64,000 nucleotides of DNA from Larkinella insperata (GCF_026248825.1 NZ_CP110973.1:1736001-1800000), one strand, 5' to 3'. Shown: positions 26,740-35,498, counted from the first letter of the stretch. Notes: a model not told the origin generated them from the sequence alone. Program-made: numbers and translations.

Positions 26740-27837
26740 TTATTTTATCAGTCTCAATACTTCTTCTGCAATTTCGCGGGCGGCTTTGGGCCGCGCCAGA
26801 CCACTGATGTTCTGACTGAGCGTATGCTGCTGCCCGGCATCGGCCAAAAGCCGCAGAGCCGCCGGAATCAGTTCAGTCGCAGCGTCACGGTCTTTGACCA
26901 GCAAAGCCGCATTCCGGTTCACCAGGCTCAACGCGTTTTTCGTCTGATGGTCTTCGGCTGCCGTCGGCAACGGTACCAGAATGGCGGGTTTTGTCACCAG
27001 ACACAGTTCAGAAATCGACAGCGCACCCGCCCGCGAAACCACCACGTCGGCTGCCGCGTACGCCAGATCCATTTCGTAGACAAAGTCGAAAGCTTTAATG
27101 CGGTCCGTTCCCGCATCAGCGATGGCTTTGCGGGCTCGCTCGATAAATGCCGTCCCGGTTTGCCACACGACCTGGTAACCCGATTCGATCAAGGCATTCA
27201 GGTCTTTCTCAACGCTTTCGTTGATGGTTCGCGCTCCTTGGCTACCGCCAATGATGAGCAGCGTTTTGCGGTCCGGTTCCAGCTTGAAAAACGACAGCCC
27301 TTCGGCCCGTTTCATACTCGCCTGCATAATATCCGTGCGGACCGGGTTGCCGGTTAAGATCAGTTTACTTTCGGGAAAAAATGCTTCCATCCCCGGATAA
27401 GCCACGCAAATGGTCCGCGCCTTGCGAGACAGCAATTTGTTGGTTAACCCGGCGTAGGAGTTTTGTTCCTGAATCAGCGTGGGAATGCCTTTCAACGAAG
27501 CCGCCAGCAAAACCGGTCCGCTGGCGTACCCACCCACCCCGACGGCTGCATCGGGCCGAAATTGCTGAACGATCTGGCGGGCCCGCCAGAAGCTCCGGCC
27601 GAGCTTGAACGGAAAAGCCAGGTTTTCGGCCGTCAGCTGGCGTTTGATACCGACCACGGGCAACCCGATGATCTCGTACCCGGCCCGGGGCACTTTTTCC
27701 ATTTCCATCTTCCCTTCCGCCCCCACAAACAGGATTTCAATGGTCGGATCGATGGTCTTTAATTCATTGGCAATGGCAATCGCCGGATAAATGTGTCCGC
27801 CGGTTCCTCCGCCACTGATGATAATGCGTTTTGGCAT
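26740..27837 (-). CDS. murG: UDP-GlcNAc transferase MurG
   Basis: 365 residues. The G-loop ISGGGTGGHIYPAIAIANEL and the C-terminal IIGGSQGARTINE and ITKPAILVPLPTAAEDHQ-type donor site are intact. MurG makes lipid II from lipid I on the inner face of the membrane (peripheral GT28). Order and spacing (38 nt to ftsW, 57 nt to murC) fit one operon. Confidence 0.96.
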   Translation of the reverse strand: MPKRIIISGGGTGGHIYPAIAIANELKTIDPTIEILFVGAEGKMEMEKVPRAGYEIIGLPVVGIKRQLTAENLAFPFKLGRSFWRARQIVQQFRPDAAVGVGGYASGPVLLAASLKGIPTLIQEQNSYAGLTNKLLSRKARTICVAYPGMEAFFPESKLILTGNPVRTDIMQASMKRAEGLSFFKLEPDRKTLLIIGGSQGARTINESVEKDLNALIESGYQVVWQTGTAFIERARKAIADAGTDRIKAFDFVYEMDLAYAAADVVVSRAGALSISELCLVTKPAILVPLPTAAEDHQTKNALSLVNRNAALLVKDRDAATELIPAALRLLADAGQQHTLSQNISGLARPKAAREIAEEVLRLIK

Positions 27838-27875
27838 AAAGAGTTTCGATTGCGATGAAAAAGCCCGTCAACGAG

Positions 27876-29030
27876 TCAGGCGGTTTTCATCAAATTGCTT
27901 TCGTCGGCTTCCCCCCGGCTGACACTGATGATAATCCCGATGGCCGTTCCGGTAAAAAGCAGCGACGTACCACCCATACTCAGCAATGGCAGCGGCTGGC
28001 CCGTCACCGGAACCAGACCCACCGAAACCGCCATGTTGATCATCGCCTGAATCACGATGCTGAACGTTAGCCCGGCCGACAGCAGACCGCCATAGGCCCG
28101 GTTGGCCTTTCGAATGGCCCGCATTCCCCGCCAGAGCAGGTAGAGATACGCCATGACGATAACGACGCCCCCGATCAATCCGTATTCTTCCACGATCATG
28201 GCAAAAATGAAGTCGGAGTAGGAATGGGGCAGGTAGTTCCGCTGGTGGCTGTTGCCGGGCCCCTGTCCGTAGATGCCGCCGTGCGCCAGGGCGATGTAGG
28301 ATTGCTCCACCTGAAACTCGGGAGGCCGCTTTCCGTTGAAGGTTTCCCAGTAATTGGTTAATCGGCTGCCCGACGTTTTGGCCCGTTGGCCGAGCATGAG
28401 GGCAAAACTGCCCATGATCATACAAACGACCACCATGCCTACCAGATACTTCATTGGCACGCGGCCGATGTACATCAGCAAAAAGCAGGTTGCGGCCAGT
28501 AAAACCGCCGTTGAGGCATTACTGAGGACAATACAGGCGCAGATCAAACCAATCCAGATGATCATGTTGGTCAGGATGCTGGCATCGTATTCTTCCCGCT
28601 TGATGTGTTGCCGTTTGGCCAGCATGGCGGCCAGGTTGGAGATTAAAGCCAGTTTGGCCAAATCCGACGGCTGGAATGTCTGGTTGATCAGCGGGATGGT
28701 GATCCAGCGGGATGCTTCGTTGAGGTTGGTTCCCTTGAAATAGGCCCACAGCAGCAGCGGCACCGAAAGCCACATGCCAAACCGCGAAAGCCGGGCGTAA
28801 TAGATGTAGTTAAACCGGTGGGCGATCCACATGCAGGCCAGCCCCAGCGCCACCAGCGCCCCGTGCTTGAAAAGGTAGTACTCCGTCGATTGCAGCTTCT
28901 GGTACGCCATCGTGCCGGTTGCGCTGTAAACAACGGCGATACTCATAATCGAAAAAAACAACACCACGCCCCAGATATGGTAGTCGCCCTTGATGTTGTT
29001 TTTCAGCCAGCCAGTCGGTGAAATTGTCAT
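27876..29030 (-). CDS. ftsW: Lipid II polymerase / division protein FtsW
   Basis: 384 residues from ATG 29030, a ten-segment SEDS membrane protein. Characteristic stretches are SRWITIPLINQTFQPSDLAKLALI, SYSDFIFAMIVEEYGLIGG and the C-terminal PLPLLSMGGTSLLF. SEDS proteins polymerise glycan strands with a partner class B PBP; FtsI is not in this window. FtsW rather than RodA is chosen because it lies between murD and murG. Confidence 0.95.
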   Translation of the reverse strand: MTISPTGWLKNNIKGDYHIWGVVLFFSIMSIAVVYSATGTMAYQKLQSTEYYLFKHGALVALGLACMWIAHRFNYIYYARLSRFGMWLSVPLLLWAYFKGTNLNEASRWITIPLINQTFQPSDLAKLALISNLAAMLAKRQHIKREEYDASILTNMIIWIGLICACIVLSNASTAVLLAATCFLLMYIGRVPMKYLVGMVVVCMIMGSFALMLGQRAKTSGSRLTNYWETFNGKRPPEFQVEQSYIALAHGGIYGQGPGNSHQRNYLPHSYSDFIFAMIVEEYGLIGGVVIVMAYLYLLWRGMRAIRKANRAYGGLLSAGLTFSIVIQAMINMAVSVGLVPVTGQPLPLLSMGGTSLLFTGTAIGIIISVSRGEADESNLMKTA

Positions 29031-29062
29031 TTCCCTGATCAAGTTATGGGTGATGCAGGATG

Positions 29063-29103
29063 AACGCCGAATGAAAACCCGTTACGGCCGTTCGTTCGGC
29101 GTT
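29063..29103. repeat. Hairpin in the ftsW-murD spacer
   Basis: AACGCCGAA (29063-29071) pairs with TTCGGCGTT (29095-29103), and the match extends imperfectly on both sides. It lies between two genes of the same operon and has no T-tail on the transcribed strand. Confidence 0.5.
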
Positions 29104-29111
29104 TACCCTTC

Positions 29112-30467
29112 CTAATTCATCATTCTTTTCTTAACCGCTTCCTTGAATTGGTTGCCCCGGTCTTCGTAGTTGCGGAACAGGTCAAAACTGGCGCAGGCCG
29201 GAGACAGCAACACCGTATCGCCCGGCTGGCCCCATTCCAGGCCCTTGGCAACGGCTTCGTTGACATCCTGCGTTTCGAACAGGGCCGGAACCCGGTCGGC
29301 GAAATAAGTAACCAGTTTCTGGTTGTCTTTGCCCAGGCAAATCAGCGCTTTCACTTTTTCGCGCACTAGTTCGGCCAGCTGGCCGTAATCATTGCCTTTG
29401 TCGAGGCCGCCCGCCATCCAGATCACCGGCGTTGTCATGCTTTCGAGAGCGTAATAGACCGAATCGACGTTGGTGGCTTTGGAGTCGTTGATAAACTGCA
29501 CCCCATTGATTTCGCCCGCCGGTTCGAGCCGGTGCGGAGCGTTCTCGAATGTCATCAGTCCCTGACGCAGGGCTTCCGGCCCCACGCCCACCGCCTGAGC
29601 GGCTGAGAGGGCCGCCAGCATGTTGATGGCGTTGTGCTTGCCTTTCAGGGGCAGCTCGGCGGTATCTATTCGGAGCGGCTGACGACCGTCATCCAGCACT
29701 AGCGTCCCATCGTTCAGGTGAGCGCCGGGCCGGGGCGTATCGATTAGCGAAACGGGCCGCCGTTGTACCGCCGGTTGCCGGTCCGCCAGTTCCCTGCCGA
29801 TTACCGGATCTTCCTGATAATAGATCAGCGTATCGTCAGGCGTCATGTTCTGTAAAATGCGGAATTTGGAATTCGCGTAGTTCTGAAACTGGTATTCGTA
29901 CCGGTCCAAGTGATCGGGTGTTATGTTGAGCAGAATGGCAACGTTCATCCGGGTGCGGTACATATCGTCCAGTTGGAAGCTGCTCAATTCCAGCACGTAA
30001 TAATCGAATGTGTTTTCAAGAACCTGCCGGGCGAAGCTGTCGCCGATGTTTCCGGCCAGACCGACGTTAAGCCCGGCGGCTTTCAGCAAATGGTACGTCA
30101 GGAGGGTGGTAGTAGTTTTGCCGTTGCTGCCCGTAATGCCGATCAGCCGGGCGTTGGTGTACCGGGCTGCCAGCTCAATTTCCGAAATAACGGGAATGTT
30201 TTGTTGCCGCAGTTTCTGAATAATGGCGGCTTTTTCCGGAATACCGGGACTTTTGACTACTTCCTGCGCCTGAAGAATCTGTTTTTCGGTGTGTTGCCCC
30301 TCTTCAAACGGAATACCGTGCTGAAGCAGGGTGTTCCGGTAGGATTCCTGCAAGAGACTCTTGTCGGACAAAAAAACCGTATACCCCTTGGCTTTCGCGA
30401 GCAAAGCGGCACCAACACCACTCTCTCCACCGCCCAAAATAACCATCAACGGCACTTTACCTTCCAT
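29112..30467 (-). CDS. murD: UDP-N-acetylmuramoylalanine--D-glutamate ligase
   Basis: 451 residues. It has the N-terminal Rossmann motif VILGGGESGVGAALLAKAKG, ATP loop GITGSNGKTTTTLLTY and the C-terminal NDSKATNVDS motif. It adds D-Glu to UDP-MurNAc-Ala. It is the first gene of the visible division/cell-wall run; the genes that normally precede it (mraZ, mraW, ftsL, ftsI, murE, mraY) are absent and mscL is found instead. Confidence 0.96.
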   Translation of the reverse strand: MEGKVPLMVILGGGESGVGAALLAKAKGYTVFLSDKSLLQESYRNTLLQHGIPFEEGQHTEKQILQAQEVVKSPGIPEKAAIIQKLRQQNIPVISEIELAARYTNARLIGITGSNGKTTTTLLTYHLLKAAGLNVGLAGNIGDSFARQVLENTFDYYVLELSSFQLDDMYRTRMNVAILLNITPDHLDRYEYQFQNYANSKFRILQNMTPDDTLIYYQEDPVIGRELADRQPAVQRRPVSLIDTPRPGAHLNDGTLVLDDGRQPLRIDTAELPLKGKHNAINMLAALSAAQAVGVGPEALRQGLMTFENAPHRLEPAGEINGVQFINDSKATNVDSVYYALESMTTPVIWMAGGLDKGNDYGQLAELVREKVKALICLGKDNQKLVTYFADRVPALFETQDVNEAVAKGLEWGQPGDTVLLSPACASFDLFRNYEDRGNQFKEAVKKRMMN

Positions 30468-30489
30468 ATCGTTATGTGCAAACCAGAAA

Positions 30490-30497
30490 CAAAAATA
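30490..30497 (-). promoter_or_regulatory. -7 box upstream of murD (start of the murD-ftsZ unit)
   Basis: A perfect TATTTTTG on the - strand, 22 nt before the murD ATG and just after the mscL terminator. This marks murD as the first gene of its transcript. Confidence 0.6.
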
Positions 30498-30543
30498 GAG
30501 GTTTCGCCGTAGTCTGTCCGTTCCTCCGGCAATCTTTTTGAGA

Positions 30544-30573
30544 ATAAAAAGAAACCCCGCTTGCGAGCGGGGT
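30544..30573 (-). terminator. Rho-independent terminator of mscL
   Basis: 8-bp stem ACCCCGCT/AGCGGGGT (30554-30561 with 30566-30573), 4-nt loop, and on the - strand the tail TTTCTTTTTATT. It separates mscL from murD. Confidence 0.82.
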
Positions 30574-30598
30574 CAAATGGGTGGGTACAGCGGAAAGG

Positions 30599-30931
30599 TC
30601 ATTCTTTCTTTTCCAGCGACGTCGATACACGTAACCGGTTGGCTGCCTTTACAATGAGAAACACAACCCAGGCAATAATCAAGAATTGAATCACAATATT
30701 GAGGAAGTTGCCGTAGCGGATGGCCACCTCCGGCGTATCGCCAACGGCGGCCCGCAGAACAATTTTCAACTCACTAAAGTCGATTCCACCGGTCAAGATA
30801 CCTAAGATCGGATTGATAATGTCTTCGACCAGCGATGTGGTAATTTTTCCGAAAGCGGCTCCGATGATAACACCCACAGCCAAATCCAGTACGTTGCCCT
30901 GGGCAATAAAGGTTCTAAATTCTCTCAGCAT
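30599..30931 (-). CDS. mscL: Large-conductance mechanosensitive channel MscL
   Basis: 110 residues from ATG 30931. The N-terminal helix and first membrane segment (REFRTFIAQGNVLDLAVGVIIGAAFG) match MscL closely, and a second segment lies at about residues 67-90. The C-terminal bundle is shorter than in E. coli (136 residues), but the protein ends naturally in a charged tail. It is a pentameric inner-membrane safety valve for osmotic downshock. It stands alone between two terminable units. Confidence 0.94.
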   Translation of the reverse strand: MLREFRTFIAQGNVLDLAVGVIIGAAFGKITTSLVEDIINPILGILTGGIDFSELKIVLRAAVGDTPEVAIRYGNFLNIVIQFLIIAWVVFLIVKAANRLRVSTSLEKKE

Positions 30932-31035
30932 GGTAGGCACAGTTTGATTCGCAGGAAGTTAAAAAATGTAACCATTCGGTCAAATCTTTTTACAAAAATT
31001 AATAACAGCATGGGCTTCCTGTTGCAAACTGGCGG

Positions 31036-31818
31036 TTACAGCTTCTCCTCTACCCAAACTTTCATGCCTTTCAAAGCCATCGGGCCGTATTGGGTTGCCA
31101 GGGCTACATCGGCGGCATCGCGCCCGTAAGCCACGACAATCCGGTTGCCTCGCGGCTCTTTCTGGGTGGCATCAAAAGTATACCAGCGACCGTCGACAAA
31201 AGCCTCAAACCAGGCGTGGAGGTCCATCGGATCGAGTTTGTAGAGATACCCGACCACCATCCGGGCCGGAATGTTCAGGCTCCGGCAGAGGGCAATTCCC
31301 AGGTGTGCAAAATCGCGGCAAACGCCAATGCGTTTTTCGGCGGTATCCACGGAGGACGTCGTTGCATCGCTGGTGCCGTACTGGTAGGTGATGTGGTTTT
31401 GAATCCAGCTTCGTATGGCTTCTACCTGGTTGTAGCCGGGGGCAAACCCCGCCGTAATGTCCATGGCCTGGGCTCCCAGCCGATCCGACTGGCAGTAGCG
31501 GCTGGGCAGCAAAAACTGCAGCGTATCGTCGGGTAGCTCCTCAACCGGAACAAACGGCGCTCCGAGTGCCACGTCGATGCTGTCAGCGGTTTCGGCGGTC
31601 AGCGAAATTTCAATTCGGAACGGTCCTGCCGGGGCAACCAGTCGCTGGCAGAGATTGCCGTAGGTATCGGTGTATTCAACAACCGGCGTGTTGGGTTCAA
31701 TCTGGTATTCTTCGGAGATGATCCACTGCCCGGCGCCGGAGCGGGGGCGTAACATCAGCACAACAGGTGCCGGGGCCGGAACGTCGTAAGTGAGTTCACA
31801 GCCAGCGAAAAGCTTCAT
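31036..31818 (-). CDS. Transglutaminase-like cysteine protease family protein
   Basis: 260 residues. It has an N-terminal beta domain (bacterial transglutaminase N-like) and a transglutaminase core with Cys-His-Asp: GVCRDFAHLGIALCR, MDLHAWFEAFVD and YTFDATQKEP. Bacterial members act as peptidases or amidases rather than crosslinkers. No signal peptide is visible. It is a single gene; upstream lies the terminator of the thioredoxin-like gene. Confidence 0.87.
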   Translation of the reverse strand: MKLFAGCELTYDVPAPAPVVLMLRPRSGAGQWIISEEYQIEPNTPVVEYTDTYGNLCQRLVAPAGPFRIEISLTAETADSIDVALGAPFVPVEELPDDTLQFLLPSRYCQSDRLGAQAMDITAGFAPGYNQVEAIRSWIQNHITYQYGTSDATTSSVDTAEKRIGVCRDFAHLGIALCRSLNIPARMVVGYLYKLDPMDLHAWFEAFVDGRWYTFDATQKEPRGNRIVVAYGRDAADVALATQYGPMALKGMKVWVEEKL

Positions 31819-31955
31819 AAAATGGGATGATTGATGATTTACGTTCAGTAGGGCAGGCTAATGGCCAGCTTAGCGCTCTCTAATTTCTTTAAACCAAATG
31901 CTTCCGGAATTGTTGCAACAGCTGGTCACAAAACCTGTACGAACGGGCGAAACTG

Positions 31956-32004
31956 CAAAAAAGCCGACAGAATACCGCTTTGCTACGGCCTTCTGACGGC
32001 TTTT
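31956..32004 (-). terminator. Terminator of the thioredoxin-like gene
   Basis: A 12-bp stem with one mismatch (31961-31972 with 31991-32002) is followed on the - strand by a run of T (complement of 31957-31962), 25 nt after the stop. Confidence 0.78.
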
Positions 32005-32028
32005 GAGGGCTTTCGGTAACGGGTTAAG

Positions 32029-32595
32029 CTACAGTTTTACCGAGTATTTTTTGGTATATGTCGTCGCCTTAAACTGTTCGAACGGTTCGGATTTATAGTG
32101 ATCCCCGCCGATGAACGTAATGATCTGGTGAAAAACCGGCGGCTTCATGAAACCGGGAATGGGCTGAATAGCCTGAAACTTTTCGTTCATAAACACCACA
32201 GTCGGATAGCTAAGTTGGTTCTGCAACAGAGCTGCTGCCAGCTGGTGATAGCCCCGGTTGCCCTGAGCCACGTACACAAATTTATCTTTTCCGAGCACGA
32301 TGTCCTCCTTCTGCTCGGCGTTGAGCTTGACGGCGTAATAATTTTTACTGATGTAGTCGGCCACCGAGGGGTTGCTGAACGTTTCGCGGTCCATCACCTT
32401 ACACCAGCCGCACCAGTCGGTATACACGTCAATGAATATCTTTTTGGGCTGCTTCTGGTTTAGGGCAAAAGCTTCTTCAATCGTCAGCCACTTAATTTTG
32501 GCTTCTTCCTTAACGGCTTCGGGGCGGGGGCGGAAAGCAACCAGCGTGACGGCCACCAGCAAAAACGTGAGAATCAGGGAGAATGACTTGGTCAT
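32029..32595 (-). CDS. Secreted thioredoxin-fold protein
   Basis: 188 residues from ATG 32595 (the frame is open farther upstream). It has a signal peptide or anchor (MTKSFSLILTFLLVAVTLVAF) and then a thioredoxin fold with the redox site DWCGWCKVMDRETF and the cis-Pro region SYPTVVFM. Proteins of this size in Bacteroidota are periplasmic thioredoxin-like reductants close to the DUF255/DsbD-gamma type. It probably reduces or isomerises disulfides outside the cytoplasm. No partner gene adjoins. Confidence 0.84.
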   Translation of the reverse strand: MTKSFSLILTFLLVAVTLVAFRPRPEAVKEEAKIKWLTIEEAFALNQKQPKKIFIDVYTDWCGWCKVMDRETFSNPSVADYISKNYYAVKLNAEQKEDIVLGKDKFVYVAQGNRGYHQLAAALLQNQLSYPTVVFMNEKFQAIQPIPGFMKPPVFHQIITFIGGDHYKSEPFEQFKATTYTKKYSVKL

Positions 32596-32770
32596 ACAGG
32601 TAATGGTTTGCGCGAAACCGTCGGGAGTCGCCCTATCGATTGAATAACGAACAGTAACGAAGTAACAATATGCCATAACCGCAAGTTCATGGCCTTATTT
32701 TGACTTATAAACCCTGTAATGGTAACAAGATTGGCACTAGAAACAGCAAGACTGTACAAAATTAAATTAT

Positions 32771-34048
32771 TCAGAACGGGTTTTGGTCGTCGTCCAAATC
32801 TTTGATGGAACCAAATCCCATAACAGTCCGGAAAACGGGATGGTCGCGCAGTTCAGTGGCCCGCATAATTTTGTCGCTGCCGAACTTAGCTTTCACGTCG
32901 TATACGGCTTTGCGAAGTGTATTTTTACGGGTGTTGTTTTCAAACAGGCTGAACGGCACCAGCTGGGCCGGCATGAAGCGAGACACGCTGACGCTCATGC
33001 TCCGGATCGAGCAGCTCAGGATGGGTTCGCACCGGTCAACATCCTGAAACCGTCCGAAACGCTGCCGAATCAGGGTATACAGTTCCATGCTATCCTGCCC
33101 GGGTTCGGGTAGTTTGATTTCATCGCAGTAATTCCGACCGTCGTGGTAGCGGCAGTAAAACGTTACGTCCTGGCAAAAAACATCCTGCTTTATCATCCGG
33201 CGTTCGAGCGACAGGCAGAGCGATTGCAGCAGTTCGTCGAGTTGCTCCGGCGATTGCCGCTGACCAGCCGAAACCGTTCGCATGGCCTGCATACTCTTGT
33301 ACTCAACGGTTTCCAGCTCTACTTCGCCCCCGAAGTTCAGCCGAAGATGCCAGTGCCAGCCGATGATGCTGTTGCAAACCACCCGCAGCCGCTCCGGCAA
33401 CGCGTACCGCAGATCCAGCGGAGTCAGGATGCCCTGGGCCTGCAACCGGTTGGCCATGCGCTGCCCGATGCCGGGCAGGTCGGTTAGTGAAAGGTCTTTC
33501 AAGACGTCGTCGATGGTTTCGGGCGTAATCATAACCAGACCGTCCGGTTTCTGGAGACCGGAACCCAGTTTTGCCAGAAACGCATTGGGCGCAATACCGA
33601 TGGAACACCGCAGCCAGTCGCCGACTTTTGTCCGGATATCGCTTTTAATCTGGCGCGCCACCTCCCCGACATCTTTGTACATCAACTGACAGCGGGTCAG
33701 GTCAACCACGACTTCGTCGATGCTTTTAGGAAACACATCGGGCGTAAACGTCCGCAGCACTTCGATAATGGCCCCGTGAAATTCCCGATACCGCTGGGCG
33801 TTGATCTCAACCGGCACCAGTCCCGGACAACTCTGCGTGGCCTCATCCAGCCGCATTCCCAGCCTGACGCCCAATTTTTTGGCTTCGATGGAAGGTGCTA
33901 TCACGCAGCCCTGCCTGCCGGTGTAGACGCAGACCGCCACGGGTCGATCACGCAGGTAAAAGTTAACCTGCTGCTCACAACTGGCAAAAAAGCTGTTCAT
34001 ATCGACGAACAAAACCGTCGGCTTTGTGTATTGCTCCATCCGCTCCAT
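32771..34048 (-). CDS. Y-family DNA polymerase (UmuC/DinB-like)
   Basis: 425 residues, the length of UmuC. The metal-binding residues are Asp16 (VDMNSFFASCEQ) and Asp111-Glu112 (KSIDEVVVD); a helix-hairpin-helix motif follows (LTDLPGIGQRMANRL) and then a little-finger domain. It carries out error-prone translesion synthesis. It is divergent from an S24/LexA-type regulator, and a palindrome lies in the shared 118-bp promoter region, so damage-linked control is likely. A second ATG lies three codons in. Confidence 0.92.
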   Translation of the reverse strand: MERMEQYTKPTVLFVDMNSFFASCEQQVNFYLRDRPVAVCVYTGRQGCVIAPSIEAKKLGVRLGMRLDEATQSCPGLVPVEINAQRYREFHGAIIEVLRTFTPDVFPKSIDEVVVDLTRCQLMYKDVGEVARQIKSDIRTKVGDWLRCSIGIAPNAFLAKLGSGLQKPDGLVMITPETIDDVLKDLSLTDLPGIGQRMANRLQAQGILTPLDLRYALPERLRVVCNSIIGWHWHLRLNFGGEVELETVEYKSMQAMRTVSAGQRQSPEQLDELLQSLCLSLERRMIKQDVFCQDVTFYCRYHDGRNYCDEIKLPEPGQDSMELYTLIRQRFGRFQDVDRCEPILSCSIRSMSVSVSRFMPAQLVPFSLFENNTRKNTLRKAVYDVKAKFGSDKIMRATELRDHPVFRTVMGFGSIKDLDDDQNPF

Positions 34049-34067
34049 TTTATGATTTGGCTAGCAT

Positions 34068-34148
34068 ATAATATTATTCTGGCAGGTTTCATCGGATTTG
34101 TTGTTTTATTTAGTAAATTTGATCACAATATATAATACTTGTATTATA
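34068..34148. promoter_or_regulatory. Candidate operators between Y-polymerase and S24 regulator
   Basis: A perfect 8-2-8 palindrome (TATAATAC-TT-GTATTATA, 34131-34148) lies 18 nt before the regulator ATG, and a 10-bp palindrome ATAATATTAT (34068-34077) lies 19 nt before the polymerase ATG. Both share TATAATA. They sit where the -7 regions of the two divergent genes should be. Binding by the S24 protein is inferred. Confidence 0.6.
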
Positions 34149-34166
34149 ACAGTCAACAACTATATC

Positions 34167-34883
34167 ATGTTTAGCGAACCGGGAAAATCGTTTGAGGAGG
34201 GTCTGGAACCGATTCAGGAACGGCTACGGCAGGTGTTCGACGCTCTGGAAATCAGCATCTACCAGGCCGCTAAAGACCTGGGTGAGAATTCATCGAAATT
34301 TTACAACATCCTGAACGGGCGCGCCAAGCCGTCGTATGACACCATCATGCGGCTTCTGGAGCAATACCCGCAGGTACGGGCCGACTTTCTGTTGCGGGGC
34401 CAAAAACCCGTGATCGACGAGCCGGAGCAAAATGGGAAGATTATTGAACTGGAGGTTCGGTACACCGACCTTCCGTTCGTACCGACGCGTTTCTACGCCA
34501 GTTTCATCGAGACCTACACCGAAGGAATCAGCATGGCGCAGATGGAAACGTACCGCGTTCCGGTCCACATGATCGGAAACTACAAGAATCCGGTGATTAT
34601 CGAGATTTCCGGCAACAGCATGACCCCGCAACTGGCCAACGGTGCGAAAGTGCTGGCCGTTCTGGTGGATCCCAACAATTGGGAATACCAGTCGGGCGGT
34701 ATTTACGCGGTGATCTACCGGGACTTTTTTGTCGTTAAACGCATCAAAGACAACGAACTGCTGACCAAACAACGGTTAACGCTGCACTCCGACAATCCCA
34801 ACGGCGGTAGCGTAACGGTTCCACTGAAAGACATTCGCGGCATCTGGAAGATTGTCCGCGTGATTGATTCGCCGGTGGAATAA
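34167..34883 (+). CDS. HTH/S24 (LexA-type) regulator
   Basis: 238 residues from ATG 34167. The N-terminal XRE-like helix-turn-helix is at about residues 15-70 (ISIYQAAKDLGENSSKFYNILNGRAKPS), and the C-terminal S24 domain has Ser151 (ISGNSMTPQLANG) and Lys191 (FFVVKRIKD) at the spacing of the LexA Ser-Lys dyad. No Ala-Gly or Cys-Gly cleavage dipeptide is seen in the linker (residues 81-140), so self-cleavage is uncertain. It probably controls itself and the divergent Y-family polymerase. Confidence 0.88.
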   Translation: MFSEPGKSFEEGLEPIQERLRQVFDALEISIYQAAKDLGENSSKFYNILNGRAKPSYDTIMRLLEQYPQVRADFLLRGQKPVIDEPEQNGKIIELEVRYTDLPFVPTRFYASFIETYTEGISMAQMETYRVPVHMIGNYKNPVIIEISGNSMTPQLANGAKVLAVLVDPNNWEYQSGGIYAVIYRDFFVVKRIKDNELLTKQRLTLHSDNPNGGSVTVPLKDIRGIWKIVRVIDSPVE

Positions 34884-34899
34884 CAACGTGAGATTTTAT

Positions 34900-34937
34900 A
34901 AAAAAGCGGGCCTGAACGCGTTCAGGCCCGCTTTTTT
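34900..34937. terminator. Bidirectional terminator (S24 regulator / kdsC)
   Basis: A perfect 38-bp palindrome with A6 on one side and T6 on the other serves the two convergent genes. Confidence 0.9.
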
Positions 34938-34943
34938 ATGCGG

Positions 34944-35498
34944 TTATCGTTCGTTTTTCAACTCAAAAGGCTCATTGGTCGTCAGCCACGAAAGCCATTT
35001 ATTCTGGGATTTCATCACCTGTTCAATTACATCCCGCACCGCCCCGCGTCCGCCCGTTATGGGCGACACATAATCACAGACGGCCCTGATTTCGTCGGCG
35101 GCATCGGCCGGGCACGCACTAAGCAGATCCGGGCGGGAAAGAATCTGAAAATCCGGTATATCGTCGCCCATGTACAGCACTTCGTCCTCGTTGATCTGAT
35201 CCCGGTTCAGGTAACCGATGTAGGCATGCAGCTTCTGCTCCGTCGGTCCGCCCATAAAAATGTCTTTGATTTTCAGAAATTCCAGCCGTTTCCGCACGCC
35301 CACCTGATTGCCCGCCGACAGCACCGCCACCCGGTAGCCCGAATGCACCGCCCGTTCGATGGCGTAACCGTCCCGAATGTTGAACGTCCGGAATTGTTCG
35401 CCCGATTCCAGCGCATTAACGCTCCCGTCGGTCATAACGCCGTCGACGTCGAAAATAAACGTGGTGATTTTTCTGAATCGTTCCTGTAGTGTGTTCAT
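34944..35498 (-). CDS. kdsC: 3-deoxy-manno-octulosonate-8-phosphate phosphatase KdsC (HAD family)
   Basis: 184 residues without a cap domain. HAD motifs: FIFDVDGVMTDGSV (catalytic Asp pair), VLSAGNQ, and VLYMGDDIPDFQIL. It fits KdsC, which dephosphorylates Kdo-8-P in LPS core synthesis. Size and motifs match the tetrameric cytoplasmic enzymes. No kdsA, kdsB or kdsD lies beside it. Confidence 0.87.
   Translation of the reverse strand: MNTLQERFRKITTFIFDVDGVMTDGSVNALESGEQFRTFNIRDGYAIERAVHSGYRVAVLSAGNQVGVRKRLEFLKIKDIFMGGPTEQKLHAYIGYLNRDQINEDEVLYMGDDIPDFQILSRPDLLSACPADAADEIRAVCDYVSPITGGRGAVRDVIEQVMKSQNKWLSWLTTNEPFELKNER

Noticed and set aside
30599..30931. mscL as a truncated gene
   Set aside because: Shorter than E. 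coli MscL, but both membrane segments and a natural charged C-terminus are present and a terminator follows.
32771..34883. S24 regulator plus Y-polymerase as a prophage remnant
   Set aside because: No integrase, attachment repeats, structural genes or composition shift around them; they look like a chromosomal damage-response pair.
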